Positions 10,362-19,330 of a stretch of 32,818 bases of DNA are shown piece by piece. Source of the stretch: Flavobacteriales bacterium (lineage in GTDB: Bacteria > Bacteroidota > Bacteroidia > Flavobacteriales_G > JALEGO01); NCBI GenBank assembly GCA_022763165.1, contig JALEGO010000024.1:1-32818 (forward strand). Direction: 5' to 3'. The notes below the pieces were generated by a model. It searched no databases. It had not been told where the DNA came from and saw only the letters and a list, made by a program, of their open reading frames with translations. The stretch's first letter is position 1; every line of letters begins with the position of its first letter. The translations under genes were made by a program, and so were the position numbers.

Positions 10362-10500
10362 TGCGTTACCATCGACAATAAGTTCAACTAAAGCTTTATT
10401 TGTCTTGCTTTTAATAGGGTGGCTTTTATAGATAAGATGATTTAAAGTTAAAAAGGTTGGGAGAGAGCGCCTAAATTTTTTTATTTATAGTGTAAAGGTT

Positions 10501-10908
10501 TTACTTTTTATCTACAATTTCGATCTCAAAATACCCCCCAAAAGCACAGCTCAAATAGTGGCAATAGTAATTTCCTTCAGGTAAATCTGTTAAATCTAAT
10601 TTAGGAATTCCTTCCCCAAGCATTTTATGCACTTTGGAAATGGCTGAGATTTTTTTTCCGGTGTTGATGTAATCTAGGAATTCTCTTTCGCGATATAAAT
10701 ACGCGTCCGTTTGAGTACCTCCACTTGGTAGAGTTAAAACAAGGCATTCGTCAGGAAGATTTCTTTGAAACAAAAGGGTCTCACAGGCTTTACCCAATTC
10801 ACAATCCAAGATATGTTCACTTGAAACGACAACCTCACATGGATCAACGTTAAACTGAGCCATGACAGGATTACAAAATAGTATTATTGCGAAAATTCTC
10901 AAATACAT
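10501..10908 (-). CDS. Small secreted hypothetical protein
   Basis: Signal peptide-like 'MYLRIFAIILFCNPVMAQ'. Several Cys in the mature part. Starts 3 nt after the stop of the GH25-like gene. Confidence 0.65.
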   Translation of the reverse strand: MYLRIFAIILFCNPVMAQFNVDPCEVVVSSEHILDCELGKACETLLFQRNLPDECLVLTLPSGGTQTDAYLYREREFLDYINTGKKISAISKVHKMLGEGIPKLDLTDLPEGNYYCHYLSCAFGGYFEIEIVDKK

Positions 10909-10911
10909 ATA

Positions 10912-11649
10912 TTAATCTCGGCCGATGTTTGACCAGTTTGATATTATAGAGTCTTTCTCTCCGTTGAAAATATTTATGTCTACGTCAAAGGCTGTCCCAG
11001 GGATATCATAAAGGCATGTGGCTGAAGGTGTACAATTGATCTCCGATGAGAACTGCCATAAGGTATAGTCATCCCAGACATCATTTTCAAAGTTTGGAAT
11101 GTCTTTTCTAAACCGTGCATACCATAATGGGCAAGCCGCAAAAACCGAATCCTCAGCATATTCATTTGATATCTCCTCTAAAACCTTATGGTTGCAATAA
11201 AGGAAAGGGTGTTTTCCAGTTTCTTCCTTTATATGAAGAACGAACTTACGAGCATTCTCTAAGCTCATAAAGCGGTTGGAATCTGTATCTTCTAAGTCAA
11301 GTGCTAATAGTTGGTTAGAATCACAACCGACCAAGGATAAATAAAACTCTGCCTGCTCTATAGGGTCTCCTGGTCTACCTAAGTGATATGAACCCCAAAG
11401 TAACTCATAATCTTTGGCCTCTTCTGACCTTTTGTGATAAAGCGTGTCTGCTCTTAGTCCTTCAGAAACTTTATGAATTACCCCTATCAAATTAGTGTCT
11501 GTGACCATGCTGTCCAGGTTGATTTCATTGCCATGGTATATATCTGCGACAAATGCCTTGTTTGGCATAAGCCAAGGTTCATTGTATGCGTTTGGGCTTA
11601 AGCCTTGTAATGTGATGATGCAATAAATGAATAATAGAGTTCTAAACAT
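10912..11649 (-). CDS. GH25-family lysozyme-like secreted glycoside hydrolase
   Basis: 'FVADIYHGNEI', 'GVIHKVSEG', 'LLWGSYHLGRPGDPIEQAEFYL', 'LLALDLED' (DxE), 'HPFLYCNHKVLEE' and 'YTLWQFSSE...DVDINIFNG' follow the GH25 motif order. N-terminal signal peptide. Confidence 0.85.
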   Translation of the reverse strand: MFRTLLFIYCIITLQGLSPNAYNEPWLMPNKAFVADIYHGNEINLDSMVTDTNLIGVIHKVSEGLRADTLYHKRSEEAKDYELLWGSYHLGRPGDPIEQAEFYLSLVGCDSNQLLALDLEDTDSNRFMSLENARKFVLHIKEETGKHPFLYCNHKVLEEISNEYAEDSVFAACPLWYARFRKDIPNFENDVWDDYTLWQFSSEINCTPSATCLYDIPGTAFDVDINIFNGEKDSIISNWSNIGRD

Positions 11650-11665
11650 GGTATTAATAAAGTAG

Positions 11666-11737
11666 TCATGCTAGCATAAGGATTCCCAGGTTTAGTAGCA
11701 TGATGGCAGCTCCTACTATTGTGATCAGTGTTTTCAT
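11666..11737 (-). CDS. Putative 23-aa hydrophobic micropeptide (MKTLITIVGAAIMLLNLGILMLA)
   Basis: ATG...TGA read directly from the reverse complement. Lies in the gap between two same-strand genes, with an A-rich leader before the ATG. Absent from the ORF track because of length. Confidence 0.4.
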   Translation of the reverse strand: MKTLITIVGAAIMLLNLGILMLA

Positions 11738-11795
11738 AATAAGTTTTTTGATTTGTTAATGAGGTGAATTCTTTTGTTTATTTCCATAAACCCGT

Positions 11796-13397
11796 TTACA
11801 ACTTTGCAAATGCACTCATTTGACCCTGAAAATCTTCTTTACTTATTGTGGTGTATTCAATGGATTTGAGATCATCATCCGCCTTAATCGGTTGTTTGGA
11901 AAATCTGATTTCTCCATTTTTCATGGCATAAGACACTAAATATGCTTTTTTGTTTTTTGGAACACCCCCGAACCTAATGATACCATCCGAATAAACGGTG
12001 CCAGCCATAATTGAATTTAAATCAGGGAAAACAAGAGCACAAAAGTCCACTTTTTCCTTATGGGAATCAGCTTTTACAACCACTCTAGGTTCTGATGTTC
12101 TGAATCGATCACAGTTGATCCATCCCAGGTTTGAAGCGCGTAATCTATAATATCGGTAATTTCTAATATTTCTTGCTTGATTTGCTAAGAGATCTGTTTC
12201 TTCTGAACTGTCGTCTTTATAAGTGACATAAACCTTATTGATTTCTTTCATTTCATAACCCTCCCCGAGATAATCCTTCATCTTCACTCTTCTTTGGGTA
12301 GATGCTTTATATATAGGTCTACCACTACCTTTTAAGATGCTTTTTGAAGTGTCTGTTTTATCCTTTACATAATGTCGGTTGAAAGCAGTAATCTCATTAA
12401 CATCAAACAGATCACATACCTTTTCAGTCAAACTTTCATTCTCTGACCTCAAGAGATGAATAAGGAGCCTCCCTTGTTTTTCTTTATTAGCGAGAATGCC
12501 TGCTTTTTGTAAATACTCTTTCCCCAAGGAAAACCTGCTTCCTAGAAGTTTAATTGCGTGCTGATAGTCAACTCTAACATTAACTGTATCAATTTTATTG
12601 GATGATGAATTGGAGTCTAGTGCCCATAATCCTTCAGGTGTCACAGAGGATCCGGTGGCATAATAAACATTCATACCATCTTTCAAGTTATTGGAGGGCA
12701 TTCTTACTTCAAGCGCTGTTCTAGGGTAAACCGGTTTACCATTAGCGCTCGCATTGAGATAAATTGTGCCTCCGCTTTCTAGTGTCCCTTCATGCGTGGC
12801 TGTATGTAAGCCAGACTGAACATAATCAGAGAGTTCATAAAACTCTTTCAATTCAACATCCACATTACCAAACACTGGGCTTCCGTTTTTCAATACAAAT
12901 GCATTGGCGGGCAGATAAACTTCTGTGCCCTTTTTTCCTCTTATGACATTGCTCTTCCTTGGGTTTATTTTGAATCCTTGAATATCATTCTTGTTTAAGA
13001 GCTCTTCAGGACTGGTTATTTGAATTGTGATATCAACTCTCCTGGCATAGTTTAGTCCATTAGCAGTATTCACTTCTCCGTTACCCACAACATTGATTGC
13101 TGCAGGATTTATACCTCTCATTGTTAGAAAATTCCTTAGAGCATTTGCTCTATTTAGGGAAAGTTGATTGTTATAATCTATACTTCCGTTGGTGTCAGCA
13201 AACCCCTGAATAGAAATCTCATACAGTTTGTCAGACACAATCTCCGGAATTGATGCAATTACCTCAGCTTGGGTATTCCCAATTTGAGAGGCATTGTTGT
13301 CAAAATACACGCTAAATGTTTTGTTTTCTCCGTAGGACTGAAAAACAACACTGGTTAGCAGAACGAATAGGCTTAGGGTTTTCAGAAGTCTTTTCAT
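11796..13397 (-). CDS. OmpA-domain envelope protein with large C-terminal region
   Basis: The listed ORF starts at 13463, but the internal ATG at 13397 gives a signal peptide (MKRLLKTLSLFVLLTSVVFQSYG). 'ISIQGFADTNGSIDYNNQLSLNRANALRNFLTMRGI...VVGNGE...ARRVDITI' is the OmpA C-like motif. Confidence 0.8.
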   Translation of the reverse strand: MKRLLKTLSLFVLLTSVVFQSYGENKTFSVYFDNNASQIGNTQAEVIASIPEIVSDKLYEISIQGFADTNGSIDYNNQLSLNRANALRNFLTMRGINPAAINVVGNGEVNTANGLNYARRVDITIQITSPEELLNKNDIQGFKINPRKSNVIRGKKGTEVYLPANAFVLKNGSPVFGNVDVELKEFYELSDYVQSGLHTATHEGTLESGGTIYLNASANGKPVYPRTALEVRMPSNNLKDGMNVYYATGSSVTPEGLWALDSNSSSNKIDTVNVRVDYQHAIKLLGSRFSLGKEYLQKAGILANKEKQGRLLIHLLRSENESLTEKVCDLFDVNEITAFNRHYVKDKTDTSKSILKGSGRPIYKASTQRRVKMKDYLGEGYEMKEINKVYVTYKDDSSEETDLLANQARNIRNYRYYRLRASNLGWINCDRFRTSEPRVVVKADSHKEKVDFCALVFPDLNSIMAGTVYSDGIIRFGGVPKNKKAYLVSYAMKNGEIRFSKQPIKADDDLKSIEYTTISKEDFQGQMSAFAKL

Positions 13398-13589
13398 GGT
13401 AAAGTCATTTTGATACTTTGTGATATTAGTATCACTCTTTTGTGGTTGATTTATTGTTTCCATTTTGATAATAATTGTTAAGTTTTACTACTTAATGTCA
13501 ATTATCTTAAAAGGTAACCCCTGAATAAAATTTCTAATGGTTGCCCAACCATCATAAACCATTAAAAAAAGAAGGATACAATTCGAGTT

Positions 13590-14300
13590 CTAGTCTTTGA
13601 TTTCGTTTAGCATTATGAGTTTTTGCCAAACCTTTCTGCTAAAACCAGTGGTAAGATTTTCGATTTCGTTAACAGAACTCACAACGATATCATCGGGTAA
13701 GTGTTGCGAATAAAGGGCCGCTACTTTGCCAATTAATGATTGCATTTCAGAACAATAGTCAAGATATCTCTGCAATTGTAGCTTACTCAATGTTTGTTTT
13801 GGAGAATGCTCAGTATTCTCTTTGCTTTTCAACATCCGATGAGGGTCCTTGGTGAGTTGGTGCATGTCAACGACATGGGCGATTGCACGCAGCTCATTAA
13901 GCGTTTTGATGGCTTTACTCCTTTTGATTCGGTTTTCTAGGGTCACCATAAAAAAAACTGCCGCCCCCAATAAGACTATATCATTGATTGCCGCTTCAAG
14001 AAAGGTCACAATATCGGTGAATGAAAAATTTTCCTCACTAAAGTCTACCAAGCTCAAGCTAAGAATAATCCCACATGCGGCTAGAAAAATTATAAAATAG
14101 GAAATCACCCTTAAAACAACCTGAGGTTTTCCAATCCATTCCAAGTTTTTGAGTGCTCTACCAGCTATTAAAAACAAGTCGTCCCCTACTTTACTCAAGC
14201 CAGAATCTGGAAAGCGTTCTGAAACACGATGATTCAAAAGCTGAATTGTTTTAAGGACCTTTTCATGGTCTAAGCTTGCGTTCTGAACTTTGCCGAGCAT
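13590..14300 (-). CDS. Hypothetical membrane protein (two predicted TM segments)
   Basis: 236 aa. 'VVLRVISYFIIFLAACGIILSLSLV' and 'AAINDIVLLGAAVFFMVTLE' are hydrophobic. Confidence 0.65.
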   Translation of the reverse strand: MLGKVQNASLDHEKVLKTIQLLNHRVSERFPDSGLSKVGDDLFLIAGRALKNLEWIGKPQVVLRVISYFIIFLAACGIILSLSLVDFSEENFSFTDIVTFLEAAINDIVLLGAAVFFMVTLENRIKRSKAIKTLNELRAIAHVVDMHQLTKDPHRMLKSKENTEHSPKQTLSKLQLQRYLDYCSEMQSLIGKVAALYSQHLPDDIVVSSVNEIENLTTGFSRKVWQKLIMLNEIKD

Positions 14301-14375
14301 TGATCAAAAGTAATGCTTTGTTCAATTTCAAATAGGCGCTAAACAATACTTATTTTTACAAATCAAAAGTCACAT

Positions 14376-15017
14376 ATGTACGACCTTCCTTATCATAAAG
14401 AAAATGACCCTAAAATTGTTCAAGCATTTATCAAGCAATACCCGTTTGCTTTTTTATCTGGTTGCACTGCTCAAGGGATCCCTGTAGCGACACAAGTTCC
14501 TCTCTTTTTGGAAAAAGACCAAGAAAAACAGATTCTGAGTGGACATATTATGAAGGGCACGGCACATCACAAAGCCTTTTTAGAAAACCAAAATGTGCTG
14601 GCTATATTTACAGGAAAGCATACATATGTGAGTGGGACTTGGTATAGCAACCCAAACACACCATCTACTTGGAACTATATGAGTGTGCATATGATGGGCA
14701 AAATTCGCTTCGTCAATGAAGCAGGCTTAGAGAACATCCTGCGGAAAACATCCGCGCATTTTGAAAATGATGATCTAACATCCCCGACTGTCTTTGATAA
14801 TTTACCTGAATCTTTTAAAGAAAGAGTTATGCACGCTATTGTAGGTTTTGAAATTAGCGTTACCCAAGTAGATACAGTCTTCAAGTTAAGCCAAGACAGG
14901 GACCGTGAGAGTTATAACAATATCATCAAAATGTTAAAGCTCCAAGGTGATGATAGTCAGGAAATTGCTAGAGAAATGGAAAGGAGATTGGAGCAACTTT
15001 TTCCTGATGTTGAGTAA
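14376..15017 (+). CDS. PaiB-like FMN-binding negative transcriptional regulator
   Basis: 'MYDLPYHKENDPKIVQAFIKQYPFAFLSG...ATQVPLFLE...LSGHIMKGTAHHKAF...LAIFTGKHTYVSGTWYSNPNTPSTWNYMSVHMMGKI' is a PaiB family signature. Confidence 0.9.
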   Translation: MYDLPYHKENDPKIVQAFIKQYPFAFLSGCTAQGIPVATQVPLFLEKDQEKQILSGHIMKGTAHHKAFLENQNVLAIFTGKHTYVSGTWYSNPNTPSTWNYMSVHMMGKIRFVNEAGLENILRKTSAHFENDDLTSPTVFDNLPESFKERVMHAIVGFEISVTQVDTVFKLSQDRDRESYNNIIKMLKLQGDDSQEIAREMERRLEQLFPDVE

Positions 15018-15079
15018 AAAAAGTCACCGGGAATTGTAGATAAAGATTTGAGTGGGTGAACTTGGAAATTCCCGGTGAC
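15016..15079 (-). terminator. Candidate long-loop rho-independent terminator for the 15147..15749 gene
   Basis: Perfect 13-bp inverted repeat gtcaccgggaatt (15023-15035) / aattcccggtgac (15067-15079). A T-run (ttttttt) follows it on the minus strand; loop 31 nt. Confidence 0.65.
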
Positions 15080-15146
15080 GTTCAGAAGCTGTTTGCTGAA
15101 AGGGTTAGACATGCAAGACTAGATCAGGGTATGAAATATGGTTTGC

Positions 15147-15749
15147 CTAGAAGTTGGCGATTTTTCTTCTTGAAATGATTTTTCTGTATTTCTGAGCCAG
15201 AAGTCTCATTTGCTCATTATACTCCAATTCCTGCATTGCTAAAGCGTATTCTGCATCATACTGAAAACAATGCTTTTCTTTGTTCAATTCAAAAACCGCA
15301 AAGGGGTAGTCTAAATCGTCATGATAGTTGTTTCCTCCTAAATCTGATTGCATGACCATGCCAAGCTCTACATGCACGTCCTTGACCTTTTTGAAATTTT
15401 CAACATCGGTCGTGTTGATTTGAATCTTTTTATCGGAAAACCCTTCTTCTGTAACAAGAATAGTATAATACTTACCCGGCTCCAGATTGAATTTAACCTT
15501 TCCTTTAGCGTTAGAAGTACTCTCGTTCTTTATTTGATTTTCTTCATAAAGACTTAAGTGAATACCAGGTTTCTTTTTACCAAAATAAGTGACCTGACAC
15601 TCCAAACTTAACGTTTGTGGTGGGCTACTTGCGCTCGTAGTATTTGTTATGAGCACTAAAAGAATAATAAATAGGATTGAAAATAAGATAGCAAGGCCAG
15701 ATTCTCTCTTCATAGTTTCCATGTCTAGTAGTTTTGATTTGTTTAACAA
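15147..15749 (-). CDS. Hypothetical membrane-anchored or secreted protein with carboxypeptidase-regulatory-like beta domain
   Basis: TM 'GLAILFSILFIILLVLI', then 'LECQVTYFGKKKPGIHLSLYEENQIKNESTSNAKGKVKFNLEPGKYYTILVTEEGFSDKKIQI'. Start may be the downstream ATG at MKRES. Confidence 0.65.
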   Translation of the reverse strand: MLNKSKLLDMETMKRESGLAILFSILFIILLVLITNTTSASSPPQTLSLECQVTYFGKKKPGIHLSLYEENQIKNESTSNAKGKVKFNLEPGKYYTILVTEEGFSDKKIQINTTDVENFKKVKDVHVELGMVMQSDLGGNNYHDDLDYPFAVFELNKEKHCFQYDAEYALAMQELEYNEQMRLLAQKYRKIISRRKIANF

Positions 15750-15887
15750 TGAGAATAAATAATAAAGAGTAAATCTTGTGCATCTAATTTTAATTTTCGG
15801 AAGGACTGAGGTTAGATACAGCGAGATTGTGAGGTGGTTAGATTAAAACGAGGAGAACTGTAGTTTTATTGTTAGAAAAAAACCTGA

Positions 15888-15924
15888 AAAACAAAAAAGC
15901 CTGAAAAACAGCGTCTTTCAGGCT
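15888..15924 (-). terminator. Rho-independent terminator of the Lrp/AsnC gene
   Basis: agcctgaaa (15898-15906) / tttcaggct (15916-15924) stem. On the minus strand it is followed by a T6 run. Confidence 0.85.
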
Positions 15925-15947
15925 AAAAATTTCGAAATAATATTTTG

Positions 15948-16427
15948 TTAGTTGTATTCTAGAGGAATAACTTTTGAGTTTTTCACAGTAGAAATGATTA
16001 CATAGGACTCCATTTGACCAATTTCCTCAATCTTACCTAATTTTTCAGATATCAGCTTATCAAAAGCGGGAATGTCTTGTACCATTATTTTCAATTGATA
16101 ATCAAAACTACCTGTTACTTGATAGCATTCAACCACTTCAGCAATTTCTTGAATCTTCTTTTGGAAGCTTTCTATTGCGTTATCAAGTTGTCTTACTAAA
16201 GATACTTGAATAAATGCCTGGATGCCAATTCCTAATGTTTTTTCATTTACAGCCGCGTGATAGCTATTGATTAATTGAGACTTCTCCAGTTTACGGACCC
16301 TCTCAAGGGTTGGAGCTGGTGATAATCCTATTTTATTAGAAAGTTCGAGGTTTGTAATTCTTCCATCTTCCTGAAGAATCTTCAATATTTTTAGATCTGT
16401 TTTATCAATTTTTACTGCCATACTCAA
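15948..16427 (-). CDS. Lrp/AsnC family transcriptional regulator
   Basis: 'IDKTDLKILKILQEDGRITNLELSNKIGLSPAPTLERVRKLEKSQLINSYHAAV' HTH plus 'VVECYQVTGSFDYQLKIMVQDIPAFDKL' RAM domain. Confidence 0.95.
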   Translation of the reverse strand: MSMAVKIDKTDLKILKILQEDGRITNLELSNKIGLSPAPTLERVRKLEKSQLINSYHAAVNEKTLGIGIQAFIQVSLVRQLDNAIESFQKKIQEIAEVVECYQVTGSFDYQLKIMVQDIPAFDKLISEKLGKIEEIGQMESYVIISTVKNSKVIPLEYN

Positions 16428-16498
16428 AATAAAATTTCAACCCAGTGTTAAAGAATGGCCAAAGTTAATAAATTAAGTGTAATGCTTAGAATAATATT

Positions 16499-17260
16499 TT
16501 ATGTTTTTATTATTGAGAATAACAATGGTCTACTTGGGCTAGCGTCATTATTTAAGCGAAGAAACTGTATTTGCATAACATATAAGCCATCTTTTACATT
16601 ATCAGGAACATAAATAAGTTCTGTGATCGTTTTTCCCGACTTTGTAGATTTTGGATAATTCCAAAATGCCTTGTGCGCAGCAAGTGCGCCCCCATCTTCT
16701 TCCCTATCTACTGATGGCAAATCGATAAGCAAGTGTTTTATGCCGTGTTTATTCAAAGAATTCATTAGGGAAACGTCTATATATGGAGGGTTGGTATTCG
16801 AATAGTTTAACTGTTGTTTTTCGCTATGATTGGGAAGTGTTCTAATCACTATTGCTTCAATGCCTGGTCGCAAGTGTCCCATCCCTTCATTTGTTAATAT
16901 GAGATCTCCATTTTTTTCTATTGGTTTTAAGCTCACAAGTTGTGCAAGGTGAAAGCCTCCTAAATACTCATGCCATAGTATTTCTTCATTTGGACTAATA
17001 TGACCCACACATTCGGTGTGTGTGCAGTTTCCGTGCGGGTTGAATTTAATATCTTTGAAATTTACACTTCCCCCCTCTTTTACCAAACCTATAAACCCTT
17101 CAGATTGAACTGGTTCAATTCTAGAATGTTCAACATACCACGCGAGAGGACCTGAATTTGAACCAAAAGGAATACTAATGTCCTCAGGATTCTTTAGGTC
17201 AAATGTTATTGGGCCACTTTCTGATTCTATCCTTCCAACCATGATCACAATATTAAGCAA
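16499..17260 (-). CDS. Cyclase family (kynurenine formamidase-like) metal-dependent hydrolase
   Basis: 'NPHGNCTHTECVGHI' resembles the HxGTHxDxxxH cyclase motif. Also 'KHLLIDLPSVDREEDGGALAAHKAFWN'. Confidence 0.8.
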   Translation of the reverse strand: MLNIVIMVGRIESESGPITFDLKNPEDISIPFGSNSGPLAWYVEHSRIEPVQSEGFIGLVKEGGSVNFKDIKFNPHGNCTHTECVGHISPNEEILWHEYLGGFHLAQLVSLKPIEKNGDLILTNEGMGHLRPGIEAIVIRTLPNHSEKQQLNYSNTNPPYIDVSLMNSLNKHGIKHLLIDLPSVDREEDGGALAAHKAFWNYPKSTKSGKTITELIYVPDNVKDGLYVMQIQFLRLNNDASPSRPLLFSIIKT

Positions 17261-17293
17261 TCGTTTGTAAAAGCGGTCTTAAAGTTTTCTCAA

Positions 17294-17746
17294 TCAATTT
17301 CCTGGGAAAACTAAGTCAGTACTTGAATATGTATAGCCAAAAGTAGCAGCTGCAAAATAGACTTGTCTAATCGCATCTTTAACCTGGTCGGCAGATAATT
17401 CTTTCAGTGGATGTACAAAAATTGACCACATATATCCCTCAGAAATGGCATACTTAACATCCAGGGCCGTATGAAAATTAGCTTTCAAGGACTCTTTGTA
17501 GTGTTTGTCTTCAAGGTCTTTCTCTTGTGCTATTGGAGTGATGATTCGCATTCTGTTGTGTTTTTCATCTGTGATCATCATTAGATTTGCCTTACCATAT
17601 TTCATCTGCCAATAACCCAATCTACCTTGGACACTATCACAAACTGAAACCAAAATTTTCTGCAGTTTTTCGTTATTCATTTTTTGAGCTTGCAAATTCC
17701 CAAAGCAACAGCTAAGCGTTATGAACGCAACAATAAAAATCTTCAT
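17294..17746 (-). CDS. Secreted hypothetical protein
   Basis: Signal peptide 'MKIFIVAFITLSCCFGNLQAQ'; 150 aa. Confidence 0.65.
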   Translation of the reverse strand: MKIFIVAFITLSCCFGNLQAQKMNNEKLQKILVSVCDSVQGRLGYWQMKYGKANLMMITDEKHNRMRIITPIAQEKDLEDKHYKESLKANFHTALDVKYAISEGYMWSIFVHPLKELSADQVKDAIRQVYFAAATFGYTYSSTDLVFPGN

Positions 17747-17763
17747 ATGTTAAAGTTAAGAAA

Positions 17764-18885
17764 TTAGTCTTCAAATAATTCAGCGGAAATAGCATCTGAA
17801 TACAACATCCCTTCCTTTGTCAGGGACATGACATCATTATTTAGCGATAATGTCCCATTTTCTAGGAAATCCTTTGCTTTATCCAGCAAACCCTCCTTTG
17901 GTAGACCAAATTGCCTTTCATAAAATGCTAGTTCAATTCCATAGCTTCGTAAGCTCAACATGATGTATTCGTTTATTTTATCCTTGTCACGCAGTCTTTC
18001 TTCTTGATATGCAACACTCCCAGAATTGATGTTTTTAATGTAACGTGCATTGTTTGCGACATTCCACATTCTGCTTTGACCATTGAACGAATGTGCTGAG
18101 GGGCCAATCCCCAAATAAGGAACGCCCTTCCAATAGTTGCTGTTATGCTTAGATTGATACCCTTCAAGCGCATAATTGGATATTTCATAGTGCTCGAACC
18201 CATTCAAGGTTAATCTATCATGAACCAATAGAAATTGTCTTGCAACGTTTTCATCCGATGGTCCAATTGTTTTTTTTCGTAAAATGTTATGATGCAATAT
18301 TGTGTTGGGCTCAACGGTCAATGAGTATGCAGAAACATGCTGGACATTTAACTTCAAAGTATAATCTATATTCTCCCGCAATTTCGAATCGTTTGACCCG
18401 GGTGTTCCAAAAATTAAATCGATTGAGATATTATCAAAGCCAATTTCTTGCGCGATTGTGACAGCCGAAATAGCCTGCTCCTTTGTATGAACTCTGCCCA
18501 TGTATTCTAAATCGCTTTCTTGAAATGATTGCACTCCAATACTTAACCTATTGACCCCAAGAAGCTTTATATTCTCCAGTGTCTCTCTTGTCAAATCATC
18601 TGGGTTTGCCTCTAGTGTAATTTCACAATGTTCACTGACTTGAAAGTTTCTTTTTATCTGTAGTAAAATGGCTTCAAGCTCATCAAAACTCAAAAGAGAT
18701 GGAGTACCTCCGCCAAAATAAATGCTCTCCAAGGGCTCTCCCAGAAAGTCACTTCTTATTTCAATTTCTTTTAAAATCGATTTTACTAAATCACCTTGGC
18801 TCTTCAATGTCGTACTAAAGTGAAAATCACAATAAACACAAGCCTTTCGGCAAAATGGAATATGGATGTATAAGCCCGCCATCAA
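17764..18885 (-). CDS. hemW: HemW, radical SAM heme chaperone (coproporphyrinogen III oxidase-like)
   Basis: 'GLYIHIPFCRKACVYCDFHFST' (CxxxCxxC), 'ESIYFGGGTPSLL', 'EITLEANPDDL', 'RLSIGVQSF', 'YLGIGPSAHSF'. Confidence 0.93.
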   Translation of the reverse strand: MMAGLYIHIPFCRKACVYCDFHFSTTLKSQGDLVKSILKEIEIRSDFLGEPLESIYFGGGTPSLLSFDELEAILLQIKRNFQVSEHCEITLEANPDDLTRETLENIKLLGVNRLSIGVQSFQESDLEYMGRVHTKEQAISAVTIAQEIGFDNISIDLIFGTPGSNDSKLRENIDYTLKLNVQHVSAYSLTVEPNTILHHNILRKKTIGPSDENVARQFLLVHDRLTLNGFEHYEISNYALEGYQSKHNSNYWKGVPYLGIGPSAHSFNGQSRMWNVANNARYIKNINSGSVAYQEERLRDKDKINEYIMLSLRSYGIELAFYERQFGLPKEGLLDKAKDFLENGTLSLNNDVMSLTKEGMLYSDAISAELFED

Positions 18886-19322
18886 TCAAAATTAACGAAT
18901 AAAGAAACTCTCAACTGTTTTTACTTTGAAGTGATACAAGATTTTAGCTTTTCTAACCCTCTTAATTTGTGAATGTGGACAAATAGAGGACATTTTTGTT
19001 TTTATTGAAGTATCCGAATTCTTTTGTCACAAAAAGTTAAACCATGAAAAACCTTACTCCAACCCTCTTTGACTTAATATTCCGCCTTTTAAAAAATCAA
19101 TGGCAAGCGAAGGACCCCATGAATCGTATGGGTACTCGCAAACTGAGGCTGTTTGTCCAAGCTTTGTCATAGGTCATATCCCTTTTTATATCCCTACCTA
19201 GGTAATTCCCAACAGCTTGGCATATTAATTTCGCGCAGAACGATACGATAACCAAATTAACATTTTGATAAACAATTAACCCCTATGGATAATTAAATGG
19301 GTCATGCGATAAATGCTTCATT

Positions 19323-19330
19323 TAAATTTG
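19323..19330 (+). promoter_or_regulatory. Possible Bacteroidota -7 element (TAAATTTG, consensus TAnnTTTG)
   Basis: Matches the Bacteroidota -7 consensus about 23 nt before the ATG at 19353. No convincing -33 TTTG element was found at the expected spacing. Confidence 0.3.

Noticed and set aside
13537-13552. Small palindrome atggttgcccaaccat
   Set aside because: Loop too short and no T-run on either strand; too weak to call a terminator or operator.
15056-15175. Short plus-strand ORF (VNLEIPGDVQKLFAERVRHARLDQGMKYGLPRSW...) whose first part looks like helix 1 of an XRE-type HTH
   Set aside because: Only 39 aa, GTG start inside the terminator loop, no full HTH, and its end overlaps the opposite-strand CDS. 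A chance resemblance is likelier than a remnant gene.
19157-19220. ccaagct ... agcttgg inverted repeat in the gap upstream of the giant gene
   Set aside because: Only 7 bp with a ~50-nt loop; expected by chance in AT-rich DNA.
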